Shown piece by piece: positions 1-8,421 of a stretch of 64,000 nucleotides of DNA. Each line of letters begins with the position of its first letter. Position 1 is the stretch's first letter. This DNA comes from Solobacterium sp. (lineage in GTDB: Bacteria > Bacillota_I > Bacilli_A > Erysipelotrichales > Erysipelotrichaceae): the NCBI GenBank assembly GCA_017459725.1, contig JAFUCL010000075.1:62001-126000 (forward strand), read 5' to 3'. A model generated the notes under the pieces. It searched no databases. It worked only from the letters and a program-made list of their open reading frames with translations, and had not been told where the DNA came from. Made by a program: the position numbers and the translations under genes.

Positions 1-96
1 GAGAAGATCGCCGCCATGAAGGAATCCGTCTTCCGCACTGCAACCGGAACAGCACTCTTGGAATCATTATTCCGGAAAGGACAGTCTTATGAATGA
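1..96 (+). CDS. C-terminal fragment of an unidentified upstream gene
   Basis: Frame 1 is open from the first base and stops at TGA 94-96, giving 31 residues ending in FRKGQSYE. Its stop overlaps the start of the next gene by 8 bases (ATGAATGA), the tight coupling seen throughout this genome, so it is probably the real end of a gene that begins outside the window and shares a transcript with the glycosidase. The fragment is a charged amphipathic stretch and is too short to identify. Confidence 0.6.
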   Translation, partial: EKIAAMKESVFRTATGTALLESLFRKGQSYE

Positions 97-2410
97 TCAG
101 GAAATCAGAGATATCATTGCCCGCATGACCCTTGAGGAAAAGACACAGCTTCTCACCGGCAGAAACAGCTGGCGGACAACCGCGTATCCGCAGTACGGGA
201 TCCCTTCCCTTTTGATGAGCGACGGCACCAACGGCATACGCTACCAGATCGGATCAGGCGATGCGGAACCGGACACATTCGGGGAAACCCGTCCCGGAGG
301 ATTTGATACGGCTGATGCGCTGGCCAGAACCCAGGCCGCTGTCTGCTATCCTTCAGGTTCGGCCATGGCTTCCACATGGAACCGTGATCTGCTGCACAGC
401 TGCGGCGAAGCCCTCGCCAAGGAATGCCGGTCGCTGGGTATAGGGATGCTGCTGGGACCGGGTATGAATATCCGCCGCCATCCTCTGACCGCAAGAAACT
501 TTGAGTACTATTCCGAAGATCCCGTGCTGAGCGGTGAAATGGCTGCTGCTGTCGTGAGCGGACTGCAGGAAAACGGGGTTGCTTCTTCCATCAAGCATTT
601 TGTCTGCCACAACTCCGATGACCGCCGCACCAGAGTCAATGTAACGGTATCCGAACGCGCTTTCCATGAAATCTATCTGGCCGGCTTTGAACGGGCTGTG
701 CGCAAAGGACATCCTGCCACCATCATGACCTGCTACAACAGCGTCAATGACACCGAGATCAACGAGAACAAACATCTCCTGACAGATATTGTCAGAGGTG
801 AATGGGGCTTTGAGGGTGCCTTTATTACAGACTGGGGTGCCGTCAAGAACATCACAGCCGCCGTGCAGGCCGGTGTTGATCTGCAGATGCCGCACAGTGA
901 AACAAGCCGTCGGGAGCTTCTGCAGGCTGTCAAAGACGGAAGAATCAGTGAAGACCTCTTCGATGAACATGTATTCCGTGTCATCCGTCTTGCCGATACA
1001 TATCACTGCCGCCAACAGATTCCCTGTGCATACGAACCGCTTCATGAAATCGCGACCGAAGCAGAACGCCAGGCCATCGTCATGCTGCGGAATGAAAACA
1101 GAACCCTGCCCGTTTCAGAGGATGTCAAACGTATTGCCGTCATCGGTTCACTGGCGGAGAAACCGCAGATTGTGGGCAGCGGATGTGCTGTGGTCAAAGC
1201 CATACGCACCGATAATCCCCTGGCCTGCCTGCGCAGATACTGCGAAGAACGCGGGATTGAACTGACATATTGTGAAGGCTACGATGAACATGATCTGCAT
1301 CCGGATGAAGCGAAGAAAGCCGAAGCTCTGGCAGCGGCGGAAGCTGCCGATCTGGTGCTCTTCTTTGCGGGCACATATCCTGCCGAAGAAGGCGATACCT
1401 TCAACCACCGCGATATGTCCCTTCCCGAGACGCAGAATCAGCTGATCCATGACATCTGTGCCTGTGCTCCAAGAACTGCCGTAATTGTCTCGGCCGGTGA
1501 AATCACCCTGCTTCCCTGGGCAGAGGAAACCGGCGCAATCCTGGAAACATGGTACGGCGGCGAAGGTGTCGGCACGGCTCTGGCAGATATCATCTTCGGT
1601 GTCTGCAGTCCTTCCGGTCATCTCAGCGTCACTATTCCAAGACGTGAAGAAGACCATCCTGCCTATCTGAACTTCACCTCAGACCCGTACAGAATCTTTT
1701 ACGGTGAAGACATATACGTCGGTTACCGGTACTATGACAGAAAAAAGACCGAGCCCCTGTATCCCTTCGGCCACGGTCTGACCTATACAACCTTTGCCTA
1801 CAGCAATCCCCGCATCCTGCATGCCGGTTCCGCATCCGTAACGATCGCTGCCGATATCACCAATACCGGTGATTATGATGCCTATGAAACGGTGCAGATC
1901 TATGCCGAACCCCTCTCATCTGAATTTGACCGTCCCGTCAGGGAACTGAAGGATTTCGGACATTACATGATACACCGCGGTGAAACAGTCACTGCCGAAT
2001 TCACCATCCCATTCCGTGCTCTGTACTGCTATGATCAGCAGAATCATGAATGGGTCAATGATGCCCCTGTATATCTCCTGTACTTTGCTTCATCCAGCCG
2101 TGATCTGCACTGCTGCTGTGAGATCCAGGTGCCCGTCACTGTCCATCCTGTGCGCACACTCAGGTATGATGCCGGCTTCCACGAGATATTCGCTGATGAA
2201 GCAACCGCAGAACTCTTCTTCAGCTTCATGCGTGAGAACGGCTTCCTGAAGGAGGATGCCGATACTGCAGCCCTCACCGCCCAGCTGGAAGGAACCTTCT
2301 GGCCGATCCGTGTCTATCTGGACATGCACTCAGGCGGACGCATCACATATGCCATGACGGATGATCTGATCAGACGTATGAACGAAGCACTGAAAACCAA
2401 ATACCAGTAA
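89..2410 (+). CDS. Glycoside hydrolase family 3 beta-glycosidase
   Basis: A 773-residue GH3 enzyme, probably a cytoplasmic beta-glucosidase since no signal peptide is present. It would hydrolyse beta-linked sugars from oligosaccharides or glycosides. The N-terminal TIM-barrel domain shows MSDGTNGIR (43-51), LGPGMNI (122-128), NFEYYSEDP (137-145), the substrate-binding KHF (169-171) and FITDWG, whose Asp248 is the expected nucleophile. The second domain carries the EEGD/HRD...LP region near 430-450, and the WYGGEGVG...PSG signature follows near 490. A fibronectin III-like domain lies at about 590-665, and roughly 100 extra residues follow it, ending without a known domain. The start at ATG 89 has AAAGGA seven bases upstream and overlaps the preceding gene. 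It is the only catabolic enzyme beside a biosynthetic locus and may belong to a sugar-use operon to the left. The exact sugar specificity cannot be read. Confidence 0.93.
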   Translation: MNDQEIRDIIARMTLEEKTQLLTGRNSWRTTAYPQYGIPSLLMSDGTNGIRYQIGSGDAEPDTFGETRPGGFDTADALARTQAAVCYPSGSAMASTWNRDLLHSCGEALAKECRSLGIGMLLGPGMNIRRHPLTARNFEYYSEDPVLSGEMAAAVVSGLQENGVASSIKHFVCHNSDDRRTRVNVTVSERAFHEIYLAGFERAVRKGHPATIMTCYNSVNDTEINENKHLLTDIVRGEWGFEGAFITDWGAVKNITAAVQAGVDLQMPHSETSRRELLQAVKDGRISEDLFDEHVFRVIRLADTYHCRQQIPCAYEPLHEIATEAERQAIVMLRNENRTLPVSEDVKRIAVIGSLAEKPQIVGSGCAVVKAIRTDNPLACLRRYCEERGIELTYCEGYDEHDLHPDEAKKAEALAAAEAADLVLFFAGTYPAEEGDTFNHRDMSLPETQNQLIHDICACAPRTAVIVSAGEITLLPWAEETGAILETWYGGEGVGTALADIIFGVCSPSGHLSVTIPRREEDHPAYLNFTSDPYRIFYGEDIYVGYRYYDRKKTEPLYPFGHGLTYTTFAYSNPRILHAGSASVTIAADITNTGDYDAYETVQIYAEPLSSEFDRPVRELKDFGHYMIHRGETVTAEFTIPFRALYCYDQQNHEWVNDAPVYLLYFASSSRDLHCCCEIQVPVTVHPVRTLRYDAGFHEIFADEATAELFFSFMRENGFLKEDADTAALTAQLEGTFWPIRVYLDMHSGGRITYAMTDDLIRRMNEALKTKYQ

Positions 2411-2413
2411 GAA

Positions 2414-2442
2414 AATCTCCGGATCATAATGGTCCGGAGATT
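2414..2442. terminator. Bidirectional intrinsic terminator between convergent genes
   Basis: A 10-bp perfect stem, AATCTCCGGA (2414-2423) with TCCGGAGATT (2433-2442), encloses a 9-base loop. It sits between the convergent glycosidase and lipoprotein genes and has A/T-rich flanks on both sides, so it can end transcription in both directions. Confidence 0.85.
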
Positions 2443-2443
2443 C

Positions 2444-3064
2444 TTATTCATGTTCAGCCGTATCTGTCTGCTCAGGTTCCGGTTCCGGTTTTTCACTCAG
2501 ACCGTATCCCCAGAGACTGCCGTCATTCGTATTGACCGCATAACAGCTTCCGTTGATCTTAGCGGCTTCCGTACGGCAGCGCTGCTCTGCCCCATAGCCG
2601 TAGAACAGTTTACGGTATTCCGCCGCATCGGTATCTGAGACCATGCTGCAGGGTTTATCGGGATCTGCTGCATTCACTGCTTCACATCCGGTATCCTCTG
2701 CTTCCGGTGCCGCCGTTGCAACCGGTTCCGGCTCTACGTAGACAGCTTCCTCCACATATACCGTTACAGGCACTTCCGTTACATTGCCGGTGGTATCACG
2801 GGCTGTAAGCACGGGATAGTATTCCCCTGCTTTCCTGTAGTCCGCATCATCAATGACATATACCGGCAGCATCCCGTCGACATCGTCATAGGCACTGATA
2901 TTGGAAAAATCAATCGGCTGTCCGACTGTGGTATGAAACTCATACGTAGTGAGATTGATATAAGGTCCCTGTTTGTCTTCAGGCTGTGCGCTGCCCGGCA
3001 GAACACCTGCACATCCCGTCAGAACCGACAGAGACAGTACTATTGCTGTTTTTCTGAATGTCAT
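2444..3064 (-). CDS. Lipoprotein with Ig-like (DUF5011-type) domain
   Basis: A 206-residue secreted lipoprotein. The N-terminus has a short charged region, a hydrophobic core and the lipobox LTGC with lipidated Cys18. Residues about 34-100 (YINLTTYEFHTTVGQPIDF...YDDVDG...AGEYYPVLTARDTTGN) match the bacterial Ig-like DUF5011/HYR pattern found in wall-associated proteins. A low-complexity Glu/Pro/Ala linker follows. The last 80 residues contain four cysteines, probably two disulfides, and an aromatic/Gly-rich end (LWGYG) I do not recognise. A probable -10 (TATACAAT) lies just upstream, within the A/T-rich tail of the pduL terminator. Role unknown; anchoring or sensing at the cell surface is an inference. 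Confidence 0.8.
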   Translation of the reverse strand: MTFRKTAIVLSLSVLTGCAGVLPGSAQPEDKQGPYINLTTYEFHTTVGQPIDFSNISAYDDVDGMLPVYVIDDADYRKAGEYYPVLTARDTTGNVTEVPVTVYVEEAVYVEPEPVATAAPEAEDTGCEAVNAADPDKPCSMVSDTDAAEYRKLFYGYGAEQRCRTEAAKINGSCYAVNTNDGSLWGYGLSEKPEPEPEQTDTAEHE

Positions 3065-3088
3065 ACCTGTATTGTATAACGGAAAACG

Positions 3089-3120
3089 AAAAAAATGTCC
3101 TTCTGATCACTCAGAAGGAC
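3089..3120 (-). terminator. Intrinsic terminator after the pduL-like gene
   Basis: A 10-bp perfect stem, GTCCTTCTGA (3097-3106) and TCAGAAGGAC (3111-3120), with a TCAC loop, is followed on the minus strand by a run of seven T (3089-3095). It begins 8 bases after the stop of the phosphotransacylase gene. Confidence 0.92.
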
Positions 3121-3127
3121 TTTATCA

Positions 3128-3703
3128 TCAGAATTTGACGATTTCGCCCTGTGCAGAACCGACGATTCCGGCAGCGTTGGACTCATCTGTATCAATATGC
3201 ATTGCCAGAGAGAACTTTTCGCTTACACGGATAACCGTGTCGCCGAAGATAACGGAACGGCCGTCTGTCTCAATCTTGACACCGACGATTTCACCGTTCT
3301 TAACGCCGTATTTCTCAGCATCCGCAGGGGTCATATGAATATGACGCTTAGCTGCGATAACACCGCATTCCAGCGGCAGTTCACCGGCAGGACCTACCAG
3401 TGTCAGACCGCCTGTTGTTCCAGCCAGATCACCGGATTCACGGATCTGAGCGGTAACACCGAGGGATCTCGCATCTGTCAGAGACAGCTCAACCTGAGTA
3501 GCGCTGCGCAGCGGTCCGAGAACAGTAGCTCTGAGTTCACCCTTCGGGCCTCTGAGAACGACTTTCTCTTCGCTGGCATACTGGCCCGGCTGTGAGAGTT
3601 CCTTACGCGGATGCAGTTCTGAACCTTTTCCGAATAATACGTCCATGTCATCCTGTGTCAGATGAACGTGACGCGCTGAGACTTCTACAAGAAATTTCTC
3701 CAT
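3128..3703 (-). CDS. pduL: PduL-type phosphate acyltransferase (phosphotransacylase)
   Basis: A 191-residue PduL-family enzyme that interconverts acyl-CoA and acyl-phosphate (acetyl or propanoyl), normally feeding an acetate or propionate kinase for ATP. The two beta-barrel repeats each carry the zinc-binding HxH motif: SARHVHLT (9-16) and AAKRHIHMT (about 117-125). The protein starts directly at the first domain, so the encapsulation peptide of microcompartment PduL forms is missing, as in free cytosolic Bacillota versions that replace Pta. It is monocistronic, with its own extended -10 promoter, a GGAGG ribosome binding site and a strong terminator, and has no functional link to the polysaccharide genes. 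Identification is firm; the preferred acyl group is not readable. Confidence 0.95.
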   Translation of the reverse strand: MEKFLVEVSARHVHLTQDDMDVLFGKGSELHPRKELSQPGQYASEEKVVLRGPKGELRATVLGPLRSATQVELSLTDARSLGVTAQIRESGDLAGTTGGLTLVGPAGELPLECGVIAAKRHIHMTPADAEKYGVKNGEIVGVKIETDGRSVIFGDTVIRVSEKFSLAMHIDTDESNAAGIVGSAQGEIVKF

Positions 3704-3730
3704 GATATGTTTTCCTCCATATTCATTCGT

Positions 3731-3739
3731 ATTATACCA
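3731..3739 (-). promoter_or_regulatory. Extended -10 promoter of pduL
   Basis: TGGTATAAT on the minus strand, 27 bases upstream of the ATG, followed by a GGAGG ribosome binding site. No convincing -35 at 16-18 bases. Confidence 0.7.
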
Positions 3740-3772
3740 CCGAAACGGCGTACATTTTACCCAACCTGCGTA

Positions 3773-5269
3773 TTAAGCCTGTTTTTGTCTGCGGTTCTTC
3801 AGCACACTCATCAGACGGACATACAGATTCCGGAATGAACGGAATGAGAACCAGTACAGCACCGTGGTCAGAATCAGGATGAAGATACCCAGCACAATGA
3901 TTCTGAGACCCAGTGTCACAACAGATACCGCCCCTGCCGCAAGGAATCTGTTCCAGAGCACATACCCGCAAAGACCGATCAGCACCGCAGCCACGACACG
4001 TCCGGCCACCATACGGTAATAATCCTTCGGCGGCAGACGGAATACACTGCGGTAGACCAGCACCGGATTATACAGGAAATCGACACCCCAGTATGCAATG
4101 GTTGTGGCAAGCACCGCACCGAGCAGACCGAACCGGTTGACCAGAATAACAGACAGAATAATCTTCACACCGGCCAGCAGGTATGCATTGTTCTTTGCAT
4201 TCACATATAGACCGTTGGCATCTCGGGCAATGATCACCGGCTGACGCATCGTCATGTAGAAGATATTGATACCCAGGAACAGACCAATCGTTCCCGAGGC
4301 AACATACAGCGGATCATCCATCCAGACCGGCACAAACTGCGGGATCACAATGGCAATGACCGTAGCCACAATCGTAGAGATGTATGTCGCAAAGTTGAAG
4401 AACTCCGTGAATACCGCAAAGCTGTCCGCATGGTTGTCATGAAACAGATTGCCGAAGCTGTTCATCGGTGACTGCACCATCGTCTGTGTAATCTTGCCGA
4501 TATTGTCGGTCAGATAGCTGTAGGATCCGTAAACGGAAGACATCGCATAGCCCATGAAACCGGAGATAACGATGTTGTCCGTCTGGGTTGTCGCCAGCTC
4601 GGAAAGACGCTGGATAACCGCATATCCCGCCTTCTCTTTAAACGATGTATCGGTGAGATCCTGCGGCTTTTCCTGCAGCCACGGGTATTCACGCAGAGCA
4701 ATGTGTCTTGCCGTGTAATTGGCACACAGAATGTTCAGTGCTTCAATAACCAGAATCACAACAAACGGCATCTTCAGAATAATCGCAAGAACCATCAGAG
4801 CCATGCGCATGATGGAAATCAGCTGGATAAAGATATTGATCCGGTATTCCTTCTGGTCGGCCATGATAACGAAATTCGGTCCCATCAGGAAGTAACTGAT
4901 CCCGTACGGCAGTGCCAGCAGCATAAATGTCCCTGCGGTCTGCCAGTAACCGAGCGGTGATTCCGAGAAACGCGGGAACAGCAGTGCCAGGATAACGGAA
5001 CAAACAAGCACTGCAGCACCGGTTTTGCGGAACATGCGGCAGGCACCGTAATAGATCCTGCGCACACCCTCATGATCATCCTCGGCCAGCGGCTTGTACA
5101 GCAATTGCCGGAAGGCCAGTGAATAAGCAAGTTCACAGATATTCAGGAACGTGATCACCTGTGCAATCGTCAGCTGCAGACCGTTGATTCCGCTTCCGTA
5201 AAGCTTGACAAAAAGACGGACTTTGACAAATCCGATCAGCGGCAGAAGGATCGCAGCAATCGTGCTCAC
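3773..5269 (-). CDS. Polysaccharide flippase (Wzx-like, MOP superfamily)
   Basis: At least 498 residues with about 12-14 hydrophobic segments and the N-terminal pattern of Wzx exporters (GINGLQLTIAQVITFLNICELAYSLAFR). It would flip undecaprenyl-diphosphate-linked repeat units across the membrane. The first in-frame conventional start is GTG 5269, but this has no ribosome binding site. The frame stays open upstream and encodes TRTRHSFYNFLVSTIAA, which looks like the usual conserved beginning of this family. An AGGAGAA sequence overlapping the previous stop at 5310-5316 would serve a non-AUG start, CTG (5306-5308) or ACG (5300-5302). The true protein is therefore probably 11-13 residues longer. 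It follows a GT2 gene in a two-gene unit. Confidence 0.88.
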   Translation of the reverse strand: MSTIAAILLPLIGFVKVRLFVKLYGSGINGLQLTIAQVITFLNICELAYSLAFRQLLYKPLAEDDHEGVRRIYYGACRMFRKTGAAVLVCSVILALLFPRFSESPLGYWQTAGTFMLLALPYGISYFLMGPNFVIMADQKEYRINIFIQLISIMRMALMVLAIILKMPFVVILVIEALNILCANYTARHIALREYPWLQEKPQDLTDTSFKEKAGYAVIQRLSELATTQTDNIVISGFMGYAMSSVYGSYSYLTDNIGKITQTMVQSPMNSFGNLFHDNHADSFAVFTEFFNFATYISTIVATVIAIVIPQFVPVWMDDPLYVASGTIGLFLGINIFYMTMRQPVIIARDANGLYVNAKNNAYLLAGVKIILSVILVNRFGLLGAVLATTIAYWGVDFLYNPVLVYRSVFRLPPKDYYRMVAGRVVAAVLIGLCGYVLWNRFLAAGAVSVVTLGLRIIVLGIFILILTTVLYWFSFRSFRNLYVRLMSVLKNRRQKQA

Positions 5270-5313
5270 CAGAAAGTTGTAAAAAGAATGACGTGTACGC
5301 GTAAACAGTTCTC

Positions 5314-6270
5314 CTATTTCTTGATCAGCGGATGAAACAGAAAGGCTGTCGCTCTGCTGTAAAAGCGCAGAAACATTCTGTTCTTGAAGCCAAGTGAGGA
5401 AATATACGGATTCCTCTTCCAGTTGGGATAGTTTTCCCGCATTACCCTGCGGCTTTCTTCATATAAAGTGTCCCACTGCCCCGACCGTATAAACCGGAAC
5501 ATACCGTAGAGACACAGGTTTTCAATATGCAGATACTCAAGCTCATCATGGTAGCGTTCACTGAGACCGCGCTCCGCAAACCTGTTTCTGACCAGTTCCA
5601 ATACCGGAAAGATTTCCTTGACCCGCGGACTTGTCACACTGGACATGATGCTGCCTTCACGCTGTCGGTAGTGGATCAGGCATTCATCCAGAACCCCGAT
5701 CGTACCGCATTCCGCAAAGAGCACCGTAGTAACCGGAATATCCTCATACCAGGTATTCAGCGGATAGCGCATGCCTGTCTTCCGGAACAGATCGGCGCGG
5801 TATAGCTTGTTCCAGGCAAACATCGGCGCAAGCATCGCCCGTTTCCGGATATCCTCCGGTCCGCTTTCCGGCATTCCCTTCATCACAAATCTCTTGGAAG
5901 GATCCGTATACCAGTACTCGATATTACTCACAACGATATCACAGCCCGTCTCGGCTGTCTTCAGCAATTTCTCATACAGTTCCGGCTCAACGAAATCATC
6001 ACTGTCCAGAAAGGCAATATACTCGCCTGACGCCCTTTCAATGCCGTAGTTTCTTGCATCACTCAGACCGCCGTTCGGCTTGTGATACAGATGAAAACGC
6101 TCCGGATTCTCCCGGACATACGCCTCGGCCAGTTCCGGACTGTTGTCCGTGCATCCGTCATCGACGATCAGCACTTCCAGACTGTCCAGTGTCTGTGCCT
6201 TCAGCGAATCAAGACACTCACAGATATATTCATGCACATTGTACATGGGAACGATCACGGAAACTTTCAT
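5314..6270 (-). CDS. GT2 family glycosyltransferase
   Basis: A 318-residue GT-A fold enzyme transferring a sugar from a nucleotide donor to a lipid-linked oligosaccharide at the cytoplasmic membrane face. Visible motifs are KVSVIVPMYNVHEY at the N-terminus, LIVDDGCTDNS, PNGGLSDARNYGIE, the metal-binding FLDSDDFVEPELY and the acceptor-side WYEDIP. The chosen start is the second Met, with GGTGAG seven bases upstream; an upstream in-frame ATG at 6294 would add eight unrelated residues and sits inside the promoter. It is the first gene of a unit with the downstream flippase. The sugar specificity is not readable. Confidence 0.93.
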   Translation of the reverse strand: MKVSVIVPMYNVHEYICECLDSLKAQTLDSLEVLIVDDGCTDNSPELAEAYVRENPERFHLYHKPNGGLSDARNYGIERASGEYIAFLDSDDFVEPELYEKLLKTAETGCDIVVSNIEYWYTDPSKRFVMKGMPESGPEDIRKRAMLAPMFAWNKLYRADLFRKTGMRYPLNTWYEDIPVTTVLFAECGTIGVLDECLIHYRQREGSIMSSVTSPRVKEIFPVLELVRNRFAERGLSERYHDELEYLHIENLCLYGMFRFIRSGQWDTLYEESRRVMRENYPNWKRNPYISSLGFKNRMFLRFYSRATAFLFHPLIKK

Positions 6271-6293
6271 CTTCTCACCTGTATGACTGAACA

Positions 6294-6302
6294 ATTATAC
6301 CA
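6294..6302 (-). promoter_or_regulatory. Extended -10 promoter of the GT2/flippase unit
   Basis: TGGTATAAT on the minus strand, 23 bases before the ATG at 6270. It separates this two-gene unit from the upstream operon, which has its own terminator at 6338-6367. Confidence 0.65.
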
Positions 6303-6337
6303 TGAAACAACTGCCTGCACACGTTGGCAGACCGCAG

Positions 6338-6367
6338 AGAAAAAGCAGAACATATGTATGCCCTGCT
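6338..6367 (-). terminator. Intrinsic terminator at the end of the 9859-6379 operon
   Basis: On the minus strand AGCAG...CTGCT (6363-6367 with 6344-6348) forms a stem extended by two G-T wobble pairs and CATA/TATG. It is followed by TTTTTC and lies about a dozen bases after the stop of the GT2 gene. Confidence 0.7.
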
Positions 6368-6378
6368 CTTCGTATGCC

Positions 6379-7431
6379 TCAGTCTTTCTTTGCGGCCTGT
6401 GCTTCTTTGAATTCACCAAGCATCTTCGCAGCCAAACGCTTATACGCAGTGCTGCTCAGTGCCCCTGTTAACATTGCCTCATCCCGCAGTCTTTCAACCG
6501 CCGCCGCTTTGGTATAGCGTCTGTAATACGGTCTCACCGCACTGCCATGGGGAACGATTCTGGCCAGGAATGTGCCGAGATTCGTCATGACTTCGCTGTA
6601 TTCCTCTTCACTGCAGTTCAGGCGTCTGGTCTGATACAGCATGAACTTGAAGCTTTCAAACATACGGTACCAGAACATATCCGGCAGCGGAGAGATCTTC
6701 TCAGCCTGATCCAGTATTGTATTGAATACCCGGATTTGTCCGTTCATAGCTGAATAGCGCACATCGGTCATCGTATTGCCCGGACGGTCGATCAGATAAT
6801 TGGCCAGCGGAATATTCGTGTAGATAACCTTCTTACTGTTCAGCAGACTGATGTAGAACAGCAGATTGTCCGTATAGCTGACCTTTTCCGGGAAGACAAT
6901 GCCGCTTGCTGTCTCACGTCTGTACAGCTTGGCATGGGGACTCGGATCAAGGAAGAACAGCTGATCGAATTCCTCGGTTCCGCGGTTATACACATGGTTG
7001 CTTTCAAGCTTTGTAAACTCGGTGTTATAAGCTGTGTCATACTCCTTCAGCGTGCTGTCGTTGTACATGAACAGTTTGGCGCCGATTGTGATATCCGCAC
7101 CGCTGATCTTCGCCAGATTCAGCAGTGTCTCCACCGCTGCCGGCTCCAGCGTATCATCGGGATCGCAGATCAGGAAATACGGTGTCTTCATCTCCCGCAG
7201 CGCATACTGCAGCACGGAACCGTAACCGCCGTTTTCCTTGTTTACAGCCGTAATCATATCCGGATACTTCTCAGCGTATTCACAGATGATCGGCCAGCAG
7301 CCGTCAGGCGACCCGTCATTCACTGCCATGATGACAAAATCACGGGATGTCTGTTTCAGCAGAGAATCAAAACATCCGCGCAGATATTTCTCTACCTTGT
7401 AGATGGGGACAACAATTGTTACCTGTGCCAT
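6379..7431 (-). CDS. GT2 family glycosyltransferase
   Basis: A 350-residue GT-A enzyme: VTIVVPIYKVEKYLRGC, AVNDGSPDGC, NKENGGYGSVLQYAL and the DxD region LICDPDDTLEP (about 94-104). The NGGYGSVL variant differs from the NGGLSDARN seen in its neighbours, so it belongs to a different GT2 subgroup and probably uses another acceptor. The C-terminal 120 residues are helical and basic, as in membrane-associated GT2s. It is the last gene of an operon with a second GT2 (3-base gap) and a flippase. AAGGAGG lies nine bases before the ATG. Confidence 0.92.
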   Translation of the reverse strand: MAQVTIVVPIYKVEKYLRGCFDSLLKQTSRDFVIMAVNDGSPDGCWPIICEYAEKYPDMITAVNKENGGYGSVLQYALREMKTPYFLICDPDDTLEPAAVETLLNLAKISGADITIGAKLFMYNDSTLKEYDTAYNTEFTKLESNHVYNRGTEEFDQLFFLDPSPHAKLYRRETASGIVFPEKVSYTDNLLFYISLLNSKKVIYTNIPLANYLIDRPGNTMTDVRYSAMNGQIRVFNTILDQAEKISPLPDMFWYRMFESFKFMLYQTRRLNCSEEEYSEVMTNLGTFLARIVPHGSAVRPYYRRYTKAAAVERLRDEAMLTGALSSTAYKRLAAKMLGEFKEAQAAKKD

Positions 7432-7434
7432 GAA

Positions 7435-8421
7435 CTACGCCTCCTTCTGCATTTTACTCCGGCGGTATGCCAGATACAGTTTCAGTATGGTCGGATTGGT
7501 ATAGATCCAGTCGTATTTCTCACGTTTGATCGGATACTTGCATTTCGGGAACTCCGGCCAGTTGGAACGGATATACCAGAAGCACACCTGGATGAACTTC
7601 TCGCACATTGCCTTGTCATTGACGTTTCTTGTCTTCTTGAGACACTCAATGATATTCACGCAGCCGAGATACTTAAGCTCTTCATAATACTTTTCGTATA
7701 TGCCCTTCTGCTTGAAGTAATCCAGGGTGATCTTCACCATATCCAGAACATGGTAGACGGACATGTTAAAGGAATGCGTGATATTGCCGGGACGGTCCTG
7801 CAGGTAGTCATACAGCGGTCTGTTGATAAATGCGATCTTCTCGCAGTTGGCAATGAGTCTGTACGTAGTACCGAGATCCTCGTAGTAACAGCCCCACGGA
7901 TATGTTATTCCGTTGTCCGTAAACAGCGACAGTTTGTACATCTTGTTCCAGGCAGCGTTTTTGACGGATGTCAGAAGCTCCGGTGTATCCTGAAGACTGT
8001 ACAGTTTGTTCTCATCAAACGGATTGCGGATGATCTCCTTCTCACCGGTTGCCAGATAGTACTGGTAGATGTCAAACATCACCATATCCGCACCGGTCTC
8101 ATTGAGCTTGTTCACACACCGCTCCATCAGGTCCGGTTCAATGAAATCATCACCGTCAATGAATTCAATATACTTTCCTTCCGCTCTCTTCATACCGCTG
8201 TTGCGCGCATCGGAAAGACCGCCGTTCGGCTTGGTTACGATCCGGATTCTGGAATCCTTTGCCGCATAATCCTGCATGATACGGAGCGAATTGTCAGTAG
8301 AACCGTCGTTGACAAGAATCAGCTCAAAATCCTTGAAAGTCTGGGCAAGAACCGATTCTATGCAGCGGGGAAGATACTGAGCCACATTATAAACAGCTAC
8401 TACAGCACTGACCTCAGGCAT
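7435..8421 (-). CDS. GT2 family glycosyltransferase
   Basis: A 328-residue GT-A enzyme. Motifs: VSAVVAVYNVAQYLPRC, LVNDGSTDNS, PNGGLSDARNSGM, FIDGDDFIEPDLM and CYYEDLGTT, the usual layout of capsular GT2s. The start is the ATG at 8421, which follows a very strong GGAGGAGGT located inside the last codons of the upstream flippase; the upstream ATG at 8448 would add nine residues without a site. It overlaps the flippase stop by 8 bases, so translation is coupled. It likely adds one sugar to the repeat unit exported by that flippase. Confidence 0.93.
   Translation of the reverse strand: MPEVSAVVAVYNVAQYLPRCIESVLAQTFKDFELILVNDGSTDNSLRIMQDYAAKDSRIRIVTKPNGGLSDARNSGMKRAEGKYIEFIDGDDFIEPDLMERCVNKLNETGADMVMFDIYQYYLATGEKEIIRNPFDENKLYSLQDTPELLTSVKNAAWNKMYKLSLFTDNGITYPWGCYYEDLGTTYRLIANCEKIAFINRPLYDYLQDRPGNITHSFNMSVYHVLDMVKITLDYFKQKGIYEKYYEELKYLGCVNIIECLKKTRNVNDKAMCEKFIQVCFWYIRSNWPEFPKCKYPIKREKYDWIYTNPTILKLYLAYRRSKMQKEA

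Noticed and set aside
353-1657. Several minus-strand frames inside the glycosidase gene
   Set aside because: Shadows of a complete GH3 gene; no start sites, no recognisable domains.
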